Origin: Firmicutes bacterium UBA4845
GTDB lineage: Bacteria > Bacillota > Clostridia > Tissierellales > Sedimentibacteraceae
DNA length: 52,517 nucleotides
NCBI GenBank assembly: GCA_002399975.1
Contig: DHER01000072.1
Location: 22,198-74,714 of the forward strand
Reading direction: 5' to 3'
The notes beneath the pieces are model-generated. The model ran no database searches. It was not told the DNA's origin and saw only the letters and a program-made list of their open reading frames with translations. Below, one piece after another: positions 34,532 to 43,046 of this stretch (within the stretch, counting starts at the first letter, position 1; each line of letters opens with the position of its first letter). The position numbers and the translations under genes are program-made.

Positions 34532-34795
34532 TCATCTTCTTAAACCTAATTTTGCAACAATACTTCTGTATCTTTCGATATCATTATTTTTTAAATAGTT
34601 AAGAAACCCTCTCCTTTGTCCAACCATCTGCAAAAGACCTCTCCTTGAATGGTGATCCTTTTTATTGCTTTTCAAGTGTTCGGTTAAATTATTGATTCTA
34701 TAGGTCAAAAGCGCTATTTGAACTTCTGGAGAACCGGTGTCCTTGTCGTTGATTCTGTATTGTTCGATAATTTGTGTTTTTTGTTCCTTTGTCAT
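34532..34795 (-). CDS. rpsO: 30S ribosomal protein S15
   Basis: The 87-residue protein has the full S15 pattern (DTGSPEVQIALLTYRINNLTEHL, KKDHHSRRGLLQMVGQRRGFL, ending VAKLGLRR). It binds 16S rRNA early in assembly. A good GGAGG site precedes the ATG and a strong promoter lies about 90 bases upstream; pnp follows. Confidence 0.98.
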   Translation of the reverse strand: MTKEQKTQIIEQYRINDKDTGSPEVQIALLTYRINNLTEHLKSNKKDHHSRRGLLQMVGQRRGFLNYLKNNDIERYRSIVAKLGLRR

Positions 34796-34884
34796 TTTAT
34801 TATTCCTCCTATATCATTTTATTTCACCACAACCCAAGCATTACGTCGAGGATTCGTAAAACTTAGACTATGGAAATACAATAA

Positions 34885-34913
34885 ATTCTACCATATTACT
34901 TTATTTTTGTAAA
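34885..34913 (-). promoter_or_regulatory. Sigma-A promoter of rpsO-pnp
   Basis: TTTACA (34908-34913), a 17-bp spacer and TAGAAT (34885-34890) with an extended TG element on the minus strand. The leader carries AAGTTTTACGAATC (34851-34864), a 14-mer also found upstream of rimP. Confidence 0.75.
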
Positions 34914-34941
34914 CAAAAATTTTTTTACACTCAAGATCAAT

Positions 34942-35724
34942 TTAGCTATATTTACTTTTCAAGCTATGCTCGACCCTGTCCAAAAAAACAATGTCATCAC
35001 TATTTTCTATTTTCTTATCAAAGGTCAAAACATACCCCGTCTTATTAGTTACTATGGTCAAAGTCATTTTCCTATTGCCCGCCATAACTTTATATTTACC
35101 GTCTGCAGGTACTATTATAGTACTATTATTATTATCTACAAAAGCTGCATTTTTATTTAAATCTATATTAATTTCTCTATTAAACATAGTGTAGTTGTTA
35201 ATTAGAAGATTGTTTGCCTCACGAACTTTGCCTTCTTTCAGCAAATTTCGCACTAAAGTACTGCTTACTGCTATCCCGTTATACTTGACCGGGTAAATTT
35301 CTTCTACCTTATAGCCATATTTATCTTGAAATTCTTTTAAAGTCTTTATATTTCCGCTGGCCTTGTACCCGAATGTAAAATTATATCCTACAACAATATT
35401 TTTTGCATTGTATTTATCAATAAGGATTTCATGGATAAATTGTTCGGGAGTGTATTTTGAAACAACATCATCAAGCTGAATTTCAACAACTTTTGTCGCC
35501 CCATAGGATTTTAATAATTCCATCTTGACATTTCTACTATTTATATATTTAGTATTATAATTTGATTTTTTTAGGTCTTTTCTTACATATCTGAAAGTGA
35601 TTATTATGCTGTCCTGGTTTGTTTCATGGCTTAGCTCAATCATTCTTCTTATCAATGTGTCATGACCTATATGTATGCCGTCAAAATTACCGACAGCAAT
35701 GCATGACGCGTTTTTATTATTCAT
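34942..35724 (-). CDS. ribF: RibF-like FAD synthetase with degenerate flavokinase domain
   Basis: The 260-residue protein occupies the usual ribF place after truB. The nucleotidyltransferase half keeps GNFDGIHIGH, NIVVGYNFTFGYKASGN and SSTLVRNLLKEGKVREAN, but the usual TF-x-PHP motif reads TFRYVRKDL. The C-terminal half is only about 85 residues instead of about 125 and lacks the GR-x-G-x-PTAN nucleotide loop, the IG-x-PT block and the catalytic glutamate; only strands like IIVPADGKYKVMAG and the end DIVFLDRVEHSL recall the flavokinase barrel. It is therefore unlikely to phosphorylate riboflavin. Start at the ATG preceded by AGGTGG. Confidence 0.8.
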   Translation of the reverse strand: MNNKNASCIAVGNFDGIHIGHDTLIRRMIELSHETNQDSIIITFRYVRKDLKKSNYNTKYINSRNVKMELLKSYGATKVVEIQLDDVVSKYTPEQFIHEILIDKYNAKNIVVGYNFTFGYKASGNIKTLKEFQDKYGYKVEEIYPVKYNGIAVSSTLVRNLLKEGKVREANNLLINNYTMFNREINIDLNKNAAFVDNNNSTIIVPADGKYKVMAGNRKMTLTIVTNKTGYVLTFDKKIENSDDIVFLDRVEHSLKSKYS

Positions 35725-35740
35725 CTGTACCACCTGTTGC

Positions 35741-36619
35741 CTACATGAGTAATTTTTCTATTTTAACTGAATTATCTGTAGTATTTGATTTTTTTCCTAT
35801 GCCTATTAATTGGTTTTTGCAATAAATATAAAATTTGATGCTGTTTAAGCCTGAAGTATCTGCATATACTCCGTTTCCTGCTATAATCCTGTCGTAGTAT
35901 TTTTCATTGACAGTTACTTTTTTTAAAGGGCATGCTTCATCTACAGGCAAAATACATTCATTTAATCGGTCATTGTCGTATAAAAATTTTAATCTGTCAA
36001 GGGTTATGGAATTTTCAATACGAAGACCTTTAGCCTCGGTCCTTATTAATACGCCCATATGCCCATAAGTTCCCAACTTTTCACCTATATCGCTACACAA
36101 AGTTCTCATGTACGTTCCTTTTGTACATTTCACCCGCATTAAAACCCTGTTTTTATCAAACTTTATAAGTTCAATTTCTTTAATGGTTATCAATCTGCCT
36201 TGTCTTTCCACAATATTATCCTGCCTGGCGTACTCATATAATTTTTTACCCTTTAGTTTAACTGCAGAATACATAGGCGGAATTTGTGTCTGTTCCCCTT
36301 CAAAATCTTTCAGTGCTCCTGTTATATCTTTCAAATTTACATTAACATCAGCCACGCTATTTATTATATTTCCGTAGCTGTCCTGTGTATCTGTGCTTTG
36401 CCCTAAAATCAGTTCACACACGTATTCTTTATCCCCGTTCATAAGATAATCGCTTAATTTTGTTCCCTTGCCTATACAAACAGCAATAACTCCTGCTGCG
36501 TTAGGGTCAAGGGTACCTGCATGGCCGACTTTTTTAACATTTAATATTTTTCGTACACTGCTTACCACGTCATGAGACGTCATACCGGTAGGTTTCAATA
36601 TATTCAATATTCCTGTCAT
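35741..36619 (-). CDS. truB: tRNA pseudouridine(55) synthase
   Basis: The 292-residue enzyme makes psi55 in the T loop of tRNA. N-terminal GILNILKPTGMTSHDVV, catalytic aspartate in HAGTLDPNAAGV, KEYVCELILGQSTDTQDSYG and VKCTKGTYMRTLCSDIGEKLG are all present; the C-terminal PUA-like part is modest. It overlaps the nrnA stop (ATGA) and GGAG precedes its ATG. Confidence 0.96.
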   Translation of the reverse strand: MTGILNILKPTGMTSHDVVSSVRKILNVKKVGHAGTLDPNAAGVIAVCIGKGTKLSDYLMNGDKEYVCELILGQSTDTQDSYGNIINSVADVNVNLKDITGALKDFEGEQTQIPPMYSAVKLKGKKLYEYARQDNIVERQGRLITIKEIELIKFDKNRVLMRVKCTKGTYMRTLCSDIGEKLGTYGHMGVLIRTEAKGLRIENSITLDRLKFLYDNDRLNECILPVDEACPLKKVTVNEKYYDRIIAGNGVYADTSGLNSIKFYIYCKNQLIGIGKKSNTTDNSVKIEKLLM

Positions 36620-37596
36620 TGTTCTCCAAAATATTCTTTAAATGTGTTTATTAATAATTCTTTTGTATTTTTTACATCTTTATTTACTTCAAATCCTGCA
36701 GCCTTGGCATGGCCGCCTCCACCAAATTTTACAGAAACCTCCGACACATCTATATTATTTTTTGACCTGAGGCTTACTCTGGTTTTGTTTTCATTTTCTT
36801 TCAAGACGCATGAAACTTCCACCTCTTTGATTTCTCTTATGAATTCAACAACACCGTCTATATCTCCCATATCTGCATTATTTTTTTCAAGAACGCCTTT
36901 TGTTATGGACGCAATACCTAATCTATTGCCATAATAAAGCTCTATACCGCCTACGCAGTCAATAAATGCCTTCACAATATTAGACGGTTTTGAATTATAG
37001 ATTGTATTGTCAATTTCCGCAACTTGCACTCCTAAATCAATTAATTCTGCAGCCTTTCTGTGAGTGTCACTGCTTGTGTTTGAATAACTGAATTTGCCAG
37101 TATCGGTTAAAATAGCAATATATATTAACGATGCCTCTTCTTTAGTAATTTTTACATTTAATGCCTTAAAAACATCATATAGAATTTCTCCTGTAGAGCT
37201 CATAGATGAATCGATAATATTAATGTCGGCGTAGCTTTTATTTGTTTTGTGATGGTCAATACAAACAGATTTTTTTGAGTTTTTGTAAACATCTTTAAAT
37301 TTCCCCAGTCTTTCTAAATCACTGCAATCCAAGATAAACAAAAGATCAAACTTTTTATTGTCATATTCTTTTATAATAACATCTTCATCAACATACTGCC
37401 TGTAATTAAATGGGATTGTACCTTCAATACAAACGGTAAGGTTCTTGCTCTTGCCAAGGCGTTTTAAAAACCTGTACAGGGCCATTACGGACCCTATACA
37501 GTCTCCATCAGGGGATTTGTGACCCGAAATGCATATATTCTGAGAATTATTTATTAATTCAAACACTTTCTCTATATTATTCATTTTCAGATTCAT
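36616..37596 (-). CDS. nrnA: Bifunctional oligoribonuclease/PAP phosphatase NrnA (DHH family)
   Basis: The 326-residue enzyme degrades nano-RNA and/or phosphoadenosine phosphate or cyclic-dinucleotide products. DHH-domain motifs SGHKSPDGDCIGS, FILDCSD and CIDHHKTNKSYAD, and the DHHA1 motif GGGGHAKAAGF. The start at 37596 follows AGGAAGG and lies within the last codons of rbfA (20-base overlap), so translation is coupled. Confidence 0.94.
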   Translation of the reverse strand: MNLKMNNIEKVFELINNSQNICISGHKSPDGDCIGSVMALYRFLKRLGKSKNLTVCIEGTIPFNYRQYVDEDVIIKEYDNKKFDLLFILDCSDLERLGKFKDVYKNSKKSVCIDHHKTNKSYADINIIDSSMSSTGEILYDVFKALNVKITKEEASLIYIAILTDTGKFSYSNTSSDTHRKAAELIDLGVQVAEIDNTIYNSKPSNIVKAFIDCVGGIELYYGNRLGIASITKGVLEKNNADMGDIDGVVEFIREIKEVEVSCVLKENENKTRVSLRSKNNIDVSEVSVKFGGGGHAKAAGFEVNKDVKNTKELLINTFKEYFGEQ

Positions 37597-37954
37597 CTTT
37601 AGCCTTCCTGTTTTTCTCATCTTCAATGACCTTATCAATCAGCTTTGACATATATATACCCCTTTCAATAGAATTGTCTTTTTCAAACAATAACTCGGGG
37701 ATTATGCGCATTTTGATTCTCTTACCAATTCCCGTCCTTATGAATCCTTTTGCGCTTTCCAACGCCTTTAAAGAAGGTTCAATATCTCCGTATACAGAAA
37801 TATACACCTTCGCATACTTTAAATCTTCTGTAACATGAACATCGGTTATACTCAACAGCTCTGATATTCGAGGATCCTTGACCTCATCTCTGATTATCTC
37901 AGATATAACTCTTTTCATTTCCTCTGACAATCTGCTGTTTCTTCTGTTTGACAT
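37577..37954 (-). CDS. rbfA: 30S ribosome-binding factor A
   Basis: The 125-residue KH-fold assembly factor helps mature the 16S rRNA 5' end. Visible family blocks are EEMKRVISEIIRDEVKDPRI, VTDVHVTEDLKYAKVYISVYG and RIIPELLFEKDNSIERG. It lies 21 bases after infB and overlaps nrnA. Confidence 0.96.
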   Translation of the reverse strand: MSNRRNSRLSEEMKRVISEIIRDEVKDPRISELLSITDVHVTEDLKYAKVYISVYGDIEPSLKALESAKGFIRTGIGKRIKMRIIPELLFEKDNSIERGIYMSKLIDKVIEDEKNRKAKDESENE

Positions 37955-37975
37955 TCCATACCTCTTTTCTAATGA

Positions 37976-40204
37976 CTACCTCTTTATTTCTTCCATAATA
38001 TAGGCTTCCATTGAATCACTTTTTTTAATATCGTTGTAATCTTCAATGCCTATACCACCTTCAAATCCTGTATTCAATTCAGATACATCATCCTTGAATC
38101 TTTTCAGCGAAGCTATTTCACCTTCATGAATAACTACGTCGTTTCTTAATAATCTAACTTTTGACTTTCTTGTGATTTTGCCGCTTGTTACATATACACC
38201 TGCTACAATTCCAACGTTTGGAACTTTAAACGTCTGTCTAACTTCTGCTCTTCCCTGAACAACTTCCTTATATATAGGCGCAAGCATTCCTTTTACGGCT
38301 TTCTGTATATCCTCTATTGCGTTGTAAATAATATTGTAGGTTCGGATATCCACATTTTCTTTTTTTGCAAGCTCCATAGCTGCTACGGAAGGCCTTACAT
38401 TAAAGCCTATTACTATTGCATTAGAAGCCGATGCCAGCATAACGTCATTTTCATTAATGCCGCCAACTCCGCCGTGTATTGGATTAACCTTTACTTCATC
38501 CATGCTTAATTTCTGCAGTGATTGCTTTACTGCCTCGATAGAACCGCTTACATCTGCTTTAATTATAATATTCAAATCTTTAACTTCGCCTTTTTGAATT
38601 CTATCAAATAAGTCATCCAAAGAAACCTTGGAAGTAGTATTCATGGATTCCATGTGTTTTCTGCTTTTACGCTTCTCAGCAATGTTCTTAGCGTCCTTTT
38701 CATTTTTCATTACAACCAAAATGTCTCCTGCCTGAGGAGTTTCGTTAAGGCCTAATATTTCTACAGGTACAGAAGGTCCTGCCTGATTAATTCTTTTGCC
38801 TTTGTCATTAAACATAGCTCTAACTTTTCCATGAGCACTGCCTACCAATACTGCATCACCTTTTTTTAACGTCCCTTTTTTTACCAGGACTGTAGCAACC
38901 GGTCCTCTTCCTTTGTCAAGCTTTGATTCAATGATAGCACCTTTTGCAGGTCTGTTGGGATTTGCTTTTAATTCCTGTACTTCTGATACCAGAAGGATCA
39001 TCTCAAGCAAATTTTCAATACCTTTGTGCTTTTTTGCAGAAACAGGTACAAATATAGTATCTCCGCCCCAGTCTTCAGATATAACTCCTTGTTCGGAAAG
39101 TTCCTGCTTTACTCTGTCAATGTTAGCCATAGGCTTATCAATCTTATTTACGGCAACTATAATAGGAACTTCTGCTGCCTTGGAATGATTGATTGCTTCT
39201 ATTGTCTGAGGCATAACTCCATCATCTGCGGCAACAACTATTACCGCTATATCTGTAACCTTGGCTCCTCTAGCTCTCATGGCAGTAAAAGCTTCATGTC
39301 CCGGCGTATCAAGAAATGTTATTTTCTTTCCGTTAATCTCAACCTGGGATGCTCCGATGTGCTGAGTGATCCCTCCTGCTTCATGTTCCGTAACAGCCGT
39401 ATTTCTTATAGCATCAAGCAATGATGTCTTTCCGTGGTCTACATGTCCCATGACAGTTACGATTGGGGGTCTGGGCTTAAGTTCGCCGGGATCATCCTCA
39501 TCATCACGAGACAAGGATTCTTCTAATTGCTGAAGTTCGTCAATCACTTCTATTTTAGAAACATGTGCACCTAATTCCTCTCCGATTAATTGTGCCATGT
39601 CAAAATCAATTTCCTGATTCACACCTGCCATTACTCCCAAAAGTATAAGCTTGGAAATAACAACATTAGCAGATACACCTAATTTGTCCGCAAATTCCCT
39701 GACTACTATAGGTTCTTTAATTCGGATAGTTTTAATCTTAGGTTGATGTTCCTTTTTTTCCGTTTTCTTCGGTTCAGTGGTTTTTTGTTGTTGAGTTTGT
39801 TTATTTTTTTGTTTCCTGTGATTTTTTTTATTAAAGTTTCTGTTGTTTCCGCTAAGGTTTTTGCCGTCCTTGTTATCTGTTTTTTGTTTATTCTGTATCG
39901 GCTTTTCTTTCTTATCAGGTGTAATTAATTTTTTATCGACTTTTTTCAGCTTTGCCTGATTTAAATCTATGTTTTCGTCAATAATCGGCTCATCGTTATC
40001 TATTCTATTTTTTTTAGTCTTTTTTGCCGTTTTTGCTTTTTTGTTCTTATTTATTTTATTTAATGCTTTTTTAAGTCTTATAGCCTCCAAATCAGAAACA
40101 GAGCTCATGTGATTTTTAACAGTAACATCTAATTCCTGTTCAGCCAGCGCTATTAAATCTTTGCTGCTCATTTTTAATTCTTTGGCTAGTTCATATATTC
40201 TCAT
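37976..40204 (-). CDS. infB: Translation initiation factor IF-2
   Basis: The 742-residue GTPase brings initiator tRNA to the 30S subunit. IF2_N at the start (MRIYELAKELKMSSKDLIAL) and again near residue 170, a Lys-rich low-complexity linker between, the G domain with GHVDHGKTSLLDAIR, DTPGHEAF and NKIDKP, then domains II-IV (C-terminal VRLLRNDVVIHEGEIASLKRFKDD). GGAGGTG lies just upstream of the ATG at 40204. Confidence 0.98.
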   Translation of the reverse strand: MRIYELAKELKMSSKDLIALAEQELDVTVKNHMSSVSDLEAIRLKKALNKINKNKKAKTAKKTKKNRIDNDEPIIDENIDLNQAKLKKVDKKLITPDKKEKPIQNKQKTDNKDGKNLSGNNRNFNKKNHRKQKNKQTQQQKTTEPKKTEKKEHQPKIKTIRIKEPIVVREFADKLGVSANVVISKLILLGVMAGVNQEIDFDMAQLIGEELGAHVSKIEVIDELQQLEESLSRDDEDDPGELKPRPPIVTVMGHVDHGKTSLLDAIRNTAVTEHEAGGITQHIGASQVEINGKKITFLDTPGHEAFTAMRARGAKVTDIAVIVVAADDGVMPQTIEAINHSKAAEVPIIVAVNKIDKPMANIDRVKQELSEQGVISEDWGGDTIFVPVSAKKHKGIENLLEMILLVSEVQELKANPNRPAKGAIIESKLDKGRGPVATVLVKKGTLKKGDAVLVGSAHGKVRAMFNDKGKRINQAGPSVPVEILGLNETPQAGDILVVMKNEKDAKNIAEKRKSRKHMESMNTTSKVSLDDLFDRIQKGEVKDLNIIIKADVSGSIEAVKQSLQKLSMDEVKVNPIHGGVGGINENDVMLASASNAIVIGFNVRPSVAAMELAKKENVDIRTYNIIYNAIEDIQKAVKGMLAPIYKEVVQGRAEVRQTFKVPNVGIVAGVYVTSGKITRKSKVRLLRNDVVIHEGEIASLKRFKDDVSELNTGFEGGIGIEDYNDIKKSDSMEAYIMEEIKR

Positions 40205-40224
40205 AGGCACCTCCGTTATTTCCG

Positions 40225-40518
40225 TTATATATTTTTTAATAAATATGATGCAATATTTTTATCATTAACAGACAAAACACCCACCACCTTTCTGCCCAAA
40301 CTTTTTCCAAGGATTTCTTTTTCTCCATATTCAATCTGCTTAATGCCGCATTTATCACATATGAATTTTATATTTCTCTTTGTGTTGTTCGAAGCATCTG
40401 CCGCACTTAAAACCAATTTGCTTTTTTTATTTTTTACATCCGTGTAAACTGCATCGTAACCTATAGATATTTTCCCACCTTTTTTAGCAATTCCCAAAAT
40501 AGAATAGATTTTATTCAT
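40225..40518 (-). CDS. ylxQ: L7Ae/L30e-family ribosomal protein YlxQ
   Basis: The 97-residue protein has the L7Ae RNA-binding fold (ILGIAKKGGKISIGYDAV, KLVLSAADASNNTKRNI, VVGVLSVNDKNIA). Members bind kink-turn-like RNA; the exact target of YlxQ is not settled. It overlaps the ylxR end by 8 bases and precedes infB. Confidence 0.93.
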   Translation of the reverse strand: MNKIYSILGIAKKGGKISIGYDAVYTDVKNKKSKLVLSAADASNNTKRNIKFICDKCGIKQIEYGEKEILGKSLGRKVVGVLSVNDKNIASYLLKNI

Positions 40519-40780
40519 TTTTTGCAATTTCCGCCTTTATTGATTCATATACCTGTTCAGGTATTTCAGCTTCAAGAGATTTTGATAATCTTTTTGAATT
40601 TACAGCTTTTTCAAAGCACTCGGTTTTTTTGCAGATATATGTGCCTCTGCCGTTAAGTTTCCCAGTATTATCAAAGAATATTTCATTATCTTTATTCTTA
40701 ACTATTCTGTACAATTCCTTTTTAGGAAAGCTCTTCATACATCCAATACATTTTCTCATAGGTATTTTTCGAGTTTTCAT
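40511..40780 (-). CDS. ylxR: YlxR-family RNA-binding protein
   Basis: The 89-residue protein carries MRKCIGCMKSFPKKELYRIV and LNGRGTYICKKTECFEKAVN, the YlxR pattern; a relative has been reported to modulate RNase P. It overlaps the nusA stop by 4 bases and lies in the universal nusA-ylxR-ylxQ-infB order. Confidence 0.95.
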   Translation of the reverse strand: MKTRKIPMRKCIGCMKSFPKKELYRIVKNKDNEIFFDNTGKLNGRGTYICKKTECFEKAVNSKRLSKSLEAEIPEQVYESIKAEIAKNE

Positions 40781-41844
40781 AGTTCCTCCAAAGTGTTGTT
40801 TTCCTTTTCTTTTTCCTGGGATTCACTTATTATGTCAATTTTCCAACCGGTAAGCTTTGCTGCAAGCCTGACATTCTGGCCTTCTTTACCGATAGCAAGA
40901 GAGAGTTGGTTATCAGGTACTACTGCAACCGAACTTTTTTCATTTACATCAGCAGTGACTTTAATTATTTTTGCAGGACCAAGACTATTTGCAATAAATA
41001 CTTCAGGATCTTTGTCATATATTATGATGTCGATTTTTTCCTGACATATTTCATCAATAATATTGTTTACACGTGTACCCTTGTTTCCTACACAAGAACC
41101 TATGGGTTCAACATTGGTATCATTGGAAAAAACGGCTATTTTTGTTCTTGAGCCGGCTTCTCTTGCAATTGAATGTATTTCAATTATACCATCATGGATT
41201 TCCGGTACTTCAAGCTCAAACAATCTTTTTATAAGATTTGGGTGAGCTCTTGAAAGCATTATGCTTGGACCCTTGCTTGAATTCTTAACTTCTGTTATGA
41301 CCGTTTTTATTCTGTCTCCCTGGTGATAAACTTCGCCGGGTATCTGTTCGTTTGCATTAATAATTCCTTCAACCTTTCCTAAATCCACATAAACATTGCC
41401 TCTGTTTTCTCTTTGTACCACGCCTGTAAGTATATCCGATTCTCGTCCATAAAATTCGCTGAATATAGACTCCCTTTCAGCTTCGCGGATTTTTTGAAGT
41501 ATTACCTGCCTTGCTGTTTGTGCTGCAATACGTCCAAAGTCCTTCTTAGGTTTAATCTCAAATTTTACAATATCACCCAGTTCGTACTTCGAATCAATTT
41601 CCTTAGCATCATCCAAAGATATTTCCTGGTTATGATCCTCTATTTTTTCAACTACTTTTTTATCCTGAAATAATTTATATTCTCCATTTTCCTCATCAAT
41701 ATCTATGTTAAAGTTGGTTGCTTTGCCGAAATTTTTCTTATATCCGGTTTCTAATGCGGTCTTAATTGCTTCCAATACAATGTCCCTGCTAATCCCCTTC
41801 TCTTTTTCCAATTCGCTTAACGCATCTAATATTTCTTTGTTCAT
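40777..41844 (-). CDS. nusA: Transcription termination/antitermination factor NusA
   Basis: The 355-residue protein has an N-terminal RNA polymerase-binding domain, an S1 domain (TGVVQRENRGNVYVDLGKVEG) and two KH domains (GSCVGNKGTRVNNIIDE and SLAIGKEGQNVRLAAKLTG). It lacks the C-terminal acidic repeats of proteobacteria, as usual for Firmicutes. The second of two adjacent ATGs is used, 6 bases after GGAGG. Confidence 0.97.
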   Translation of the reverse strand: MNKEILDALSELEKEKGISRDIVLEAIKTALETGYKKNFGKATNFNIDIDEENGEYKLFQDKKVVEKIEDHNQEISLDDAKEIDSKYELGDIVKFEIKPKKDFGRIAAQTARQVILQKIREAERESIFSEFYGRESDILTGVVQRENRGNVYVDLGKVEGIINANEQIPGEVYHQGDRIKTVITEVKNSSKGPSIMLSRAHPNLIKRLFELEVPEIHDGIIEIHSIAREAGSRTKIAVFSNDTNVEPIGSCVGNKGTRVNNIIDEICQEKIDIIIYDKDPEVFIANSLGPAKIIKVTADVNEKSSVAVVPDNQLSLAIGKEGQNVRLAAKLTGWKIDIISESQEKEKENNTLEEL

Positions 41845-41855
41845 CATAACCTCCG

Positions 41856-42320
41856 TTAAAAATCCTCTAACACTTTATTTATTTTTGAAATATCTTTAAG
41901 ATTAATCGTTATGCTTTCTTCGCCGCTTTTTATTACAACACTGTCCTCGTTTTTTCCCAATAAAACACCTGCTGCGGTTTTTCTGCCCTCTACCGGCTTA
42001 AATAGCCTGGCTTCTACTTTTTTACCTATATTTTCCTGATAATCATCATCTGTTTTAAAAGGCCTTTCAATTCCCGGAGAAGATACCTCCAAAAAATATT
42101 GTTCCTTGATTAAATCTGCTTTATCTAATTTTTGGTTTAATGCTCTGCTTACATCTGCAGTATCATCTACCGTAATCCCGTTGGGCCTGTCAATATAAAT
42201 TTTTAGGTATTTAAAGGGCCCCTCTTTAACATATTCGACATCAACCAGTTCAATATCGCTATTTTTTATTATACTCTCAACCATTTCCCGAACTGATAAC
42301 TCTATAAATTTCCTTTTCAT
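41856..42320 (-). CDS. rimP: Ribosome maturation factor RimP
   Basis: The 154-residue protein helps assemble the 30S subunit. N-terminal ELVDVEYVKEGPFKYLKIYIDRPNG, then VSSPGIERPF and GKKVEARLFKP, ending in the SH3-like domain. It is the first gene of the nusA operon; the upstream gap is 726 bases. Confidence 0.96.
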   Translation of the reverse strand: MKRKFIELSVREMVESIIKNSDIELVDVEYVKEGPFKYLKIYIDRPNGITVDDTADVSRALNQKLDKADLIKEQYFLEVSSPGIERPFKTDDDYQENIGKKVEARLFKPVEGRKTAAGVLLGKNEDSVVIKSGEESITINLKDISKINKVLEDF

Positions 42321-43046
42321 ATTTTCTCCTTATACCCAGCTTTTAATATAACTCTTATGCAGTAGAATTACAAGGTTAGGACATACAATCAGAAAGAGTG
42401 GGTTAACCCACTCTTTCCGTCAAAATTCCTATCTTTTTTGAATTATATCATATTTTTAACTATTAATCAAATAAAATTTCCAGATATTCAAAAGTTTTTA
42501 AACTCCCCTCAATTGTAAAAGTGTAAAAAAATAAAATACCAAAAGACAAAATGGCAGCTACCACATGATAACGTATGTTTTTTATATTTTTCTATTAATC
42601 CGTATTCAAAATGTTATCAAAAAATACAATACTTCTTTTTTTTTATTTTCTGTAGTTAATCACCATCAAATTCTAAATTCATAGATATGCAACACTTTTG
42701 CCATTAATAATGACGTTTCGTCAGGTTACGATTCGTAAAACTTCAAAAATTTCTATGTAATCGCTTTACTAATTTCTAAACATATGCTAATATTATTTAA
42801 ATAAGCGTAATCAATTAATTTGTCTAATTTAATTTTCGTAAAAAATGTTACAATAATTCATATCTCAGTCCACATTAACCGAAAATTGTTAAAACTATTT
42901 CATAATTATATTATTATAAAAATAATTAAAGAAATTATTTGTATGCGTAAAGAGTTATAACTATTCTCGTTATTAAACATAACTATTTTTTGAATACTAT
43001 AAATTAAATTGAATATGATTTAAATTTTAATGATAGGAGTAATTTT
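42321..43046. other. Long AT-rich intergenic region between rimP and the KamA-like gene
   Basis: 726 bases hold the divergent leaders of rimP (minus) and the KamA-family gene (plus). Directly visible are a 26-bp perfect palindrome at 42392-42417, an inverted repeat TGACG/CGTCA near 42711-42723, and GATTCGTAAAACTT at 42730-42743, identical to a 14-mer in the rpsO leader. No gene is supported. Confidence 0.6.
42392..42417. repeat. Perfect 26-bp palindrome upstream of rimP
   Basis: GAAAGAGTGGGTT at 42392-42404 is followed without spacer by its exact complement to 42417. No T run follows on either strand, so it may be a protein-binding operator or an RNA stem rather than a terminator. Confidence 0.7.
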
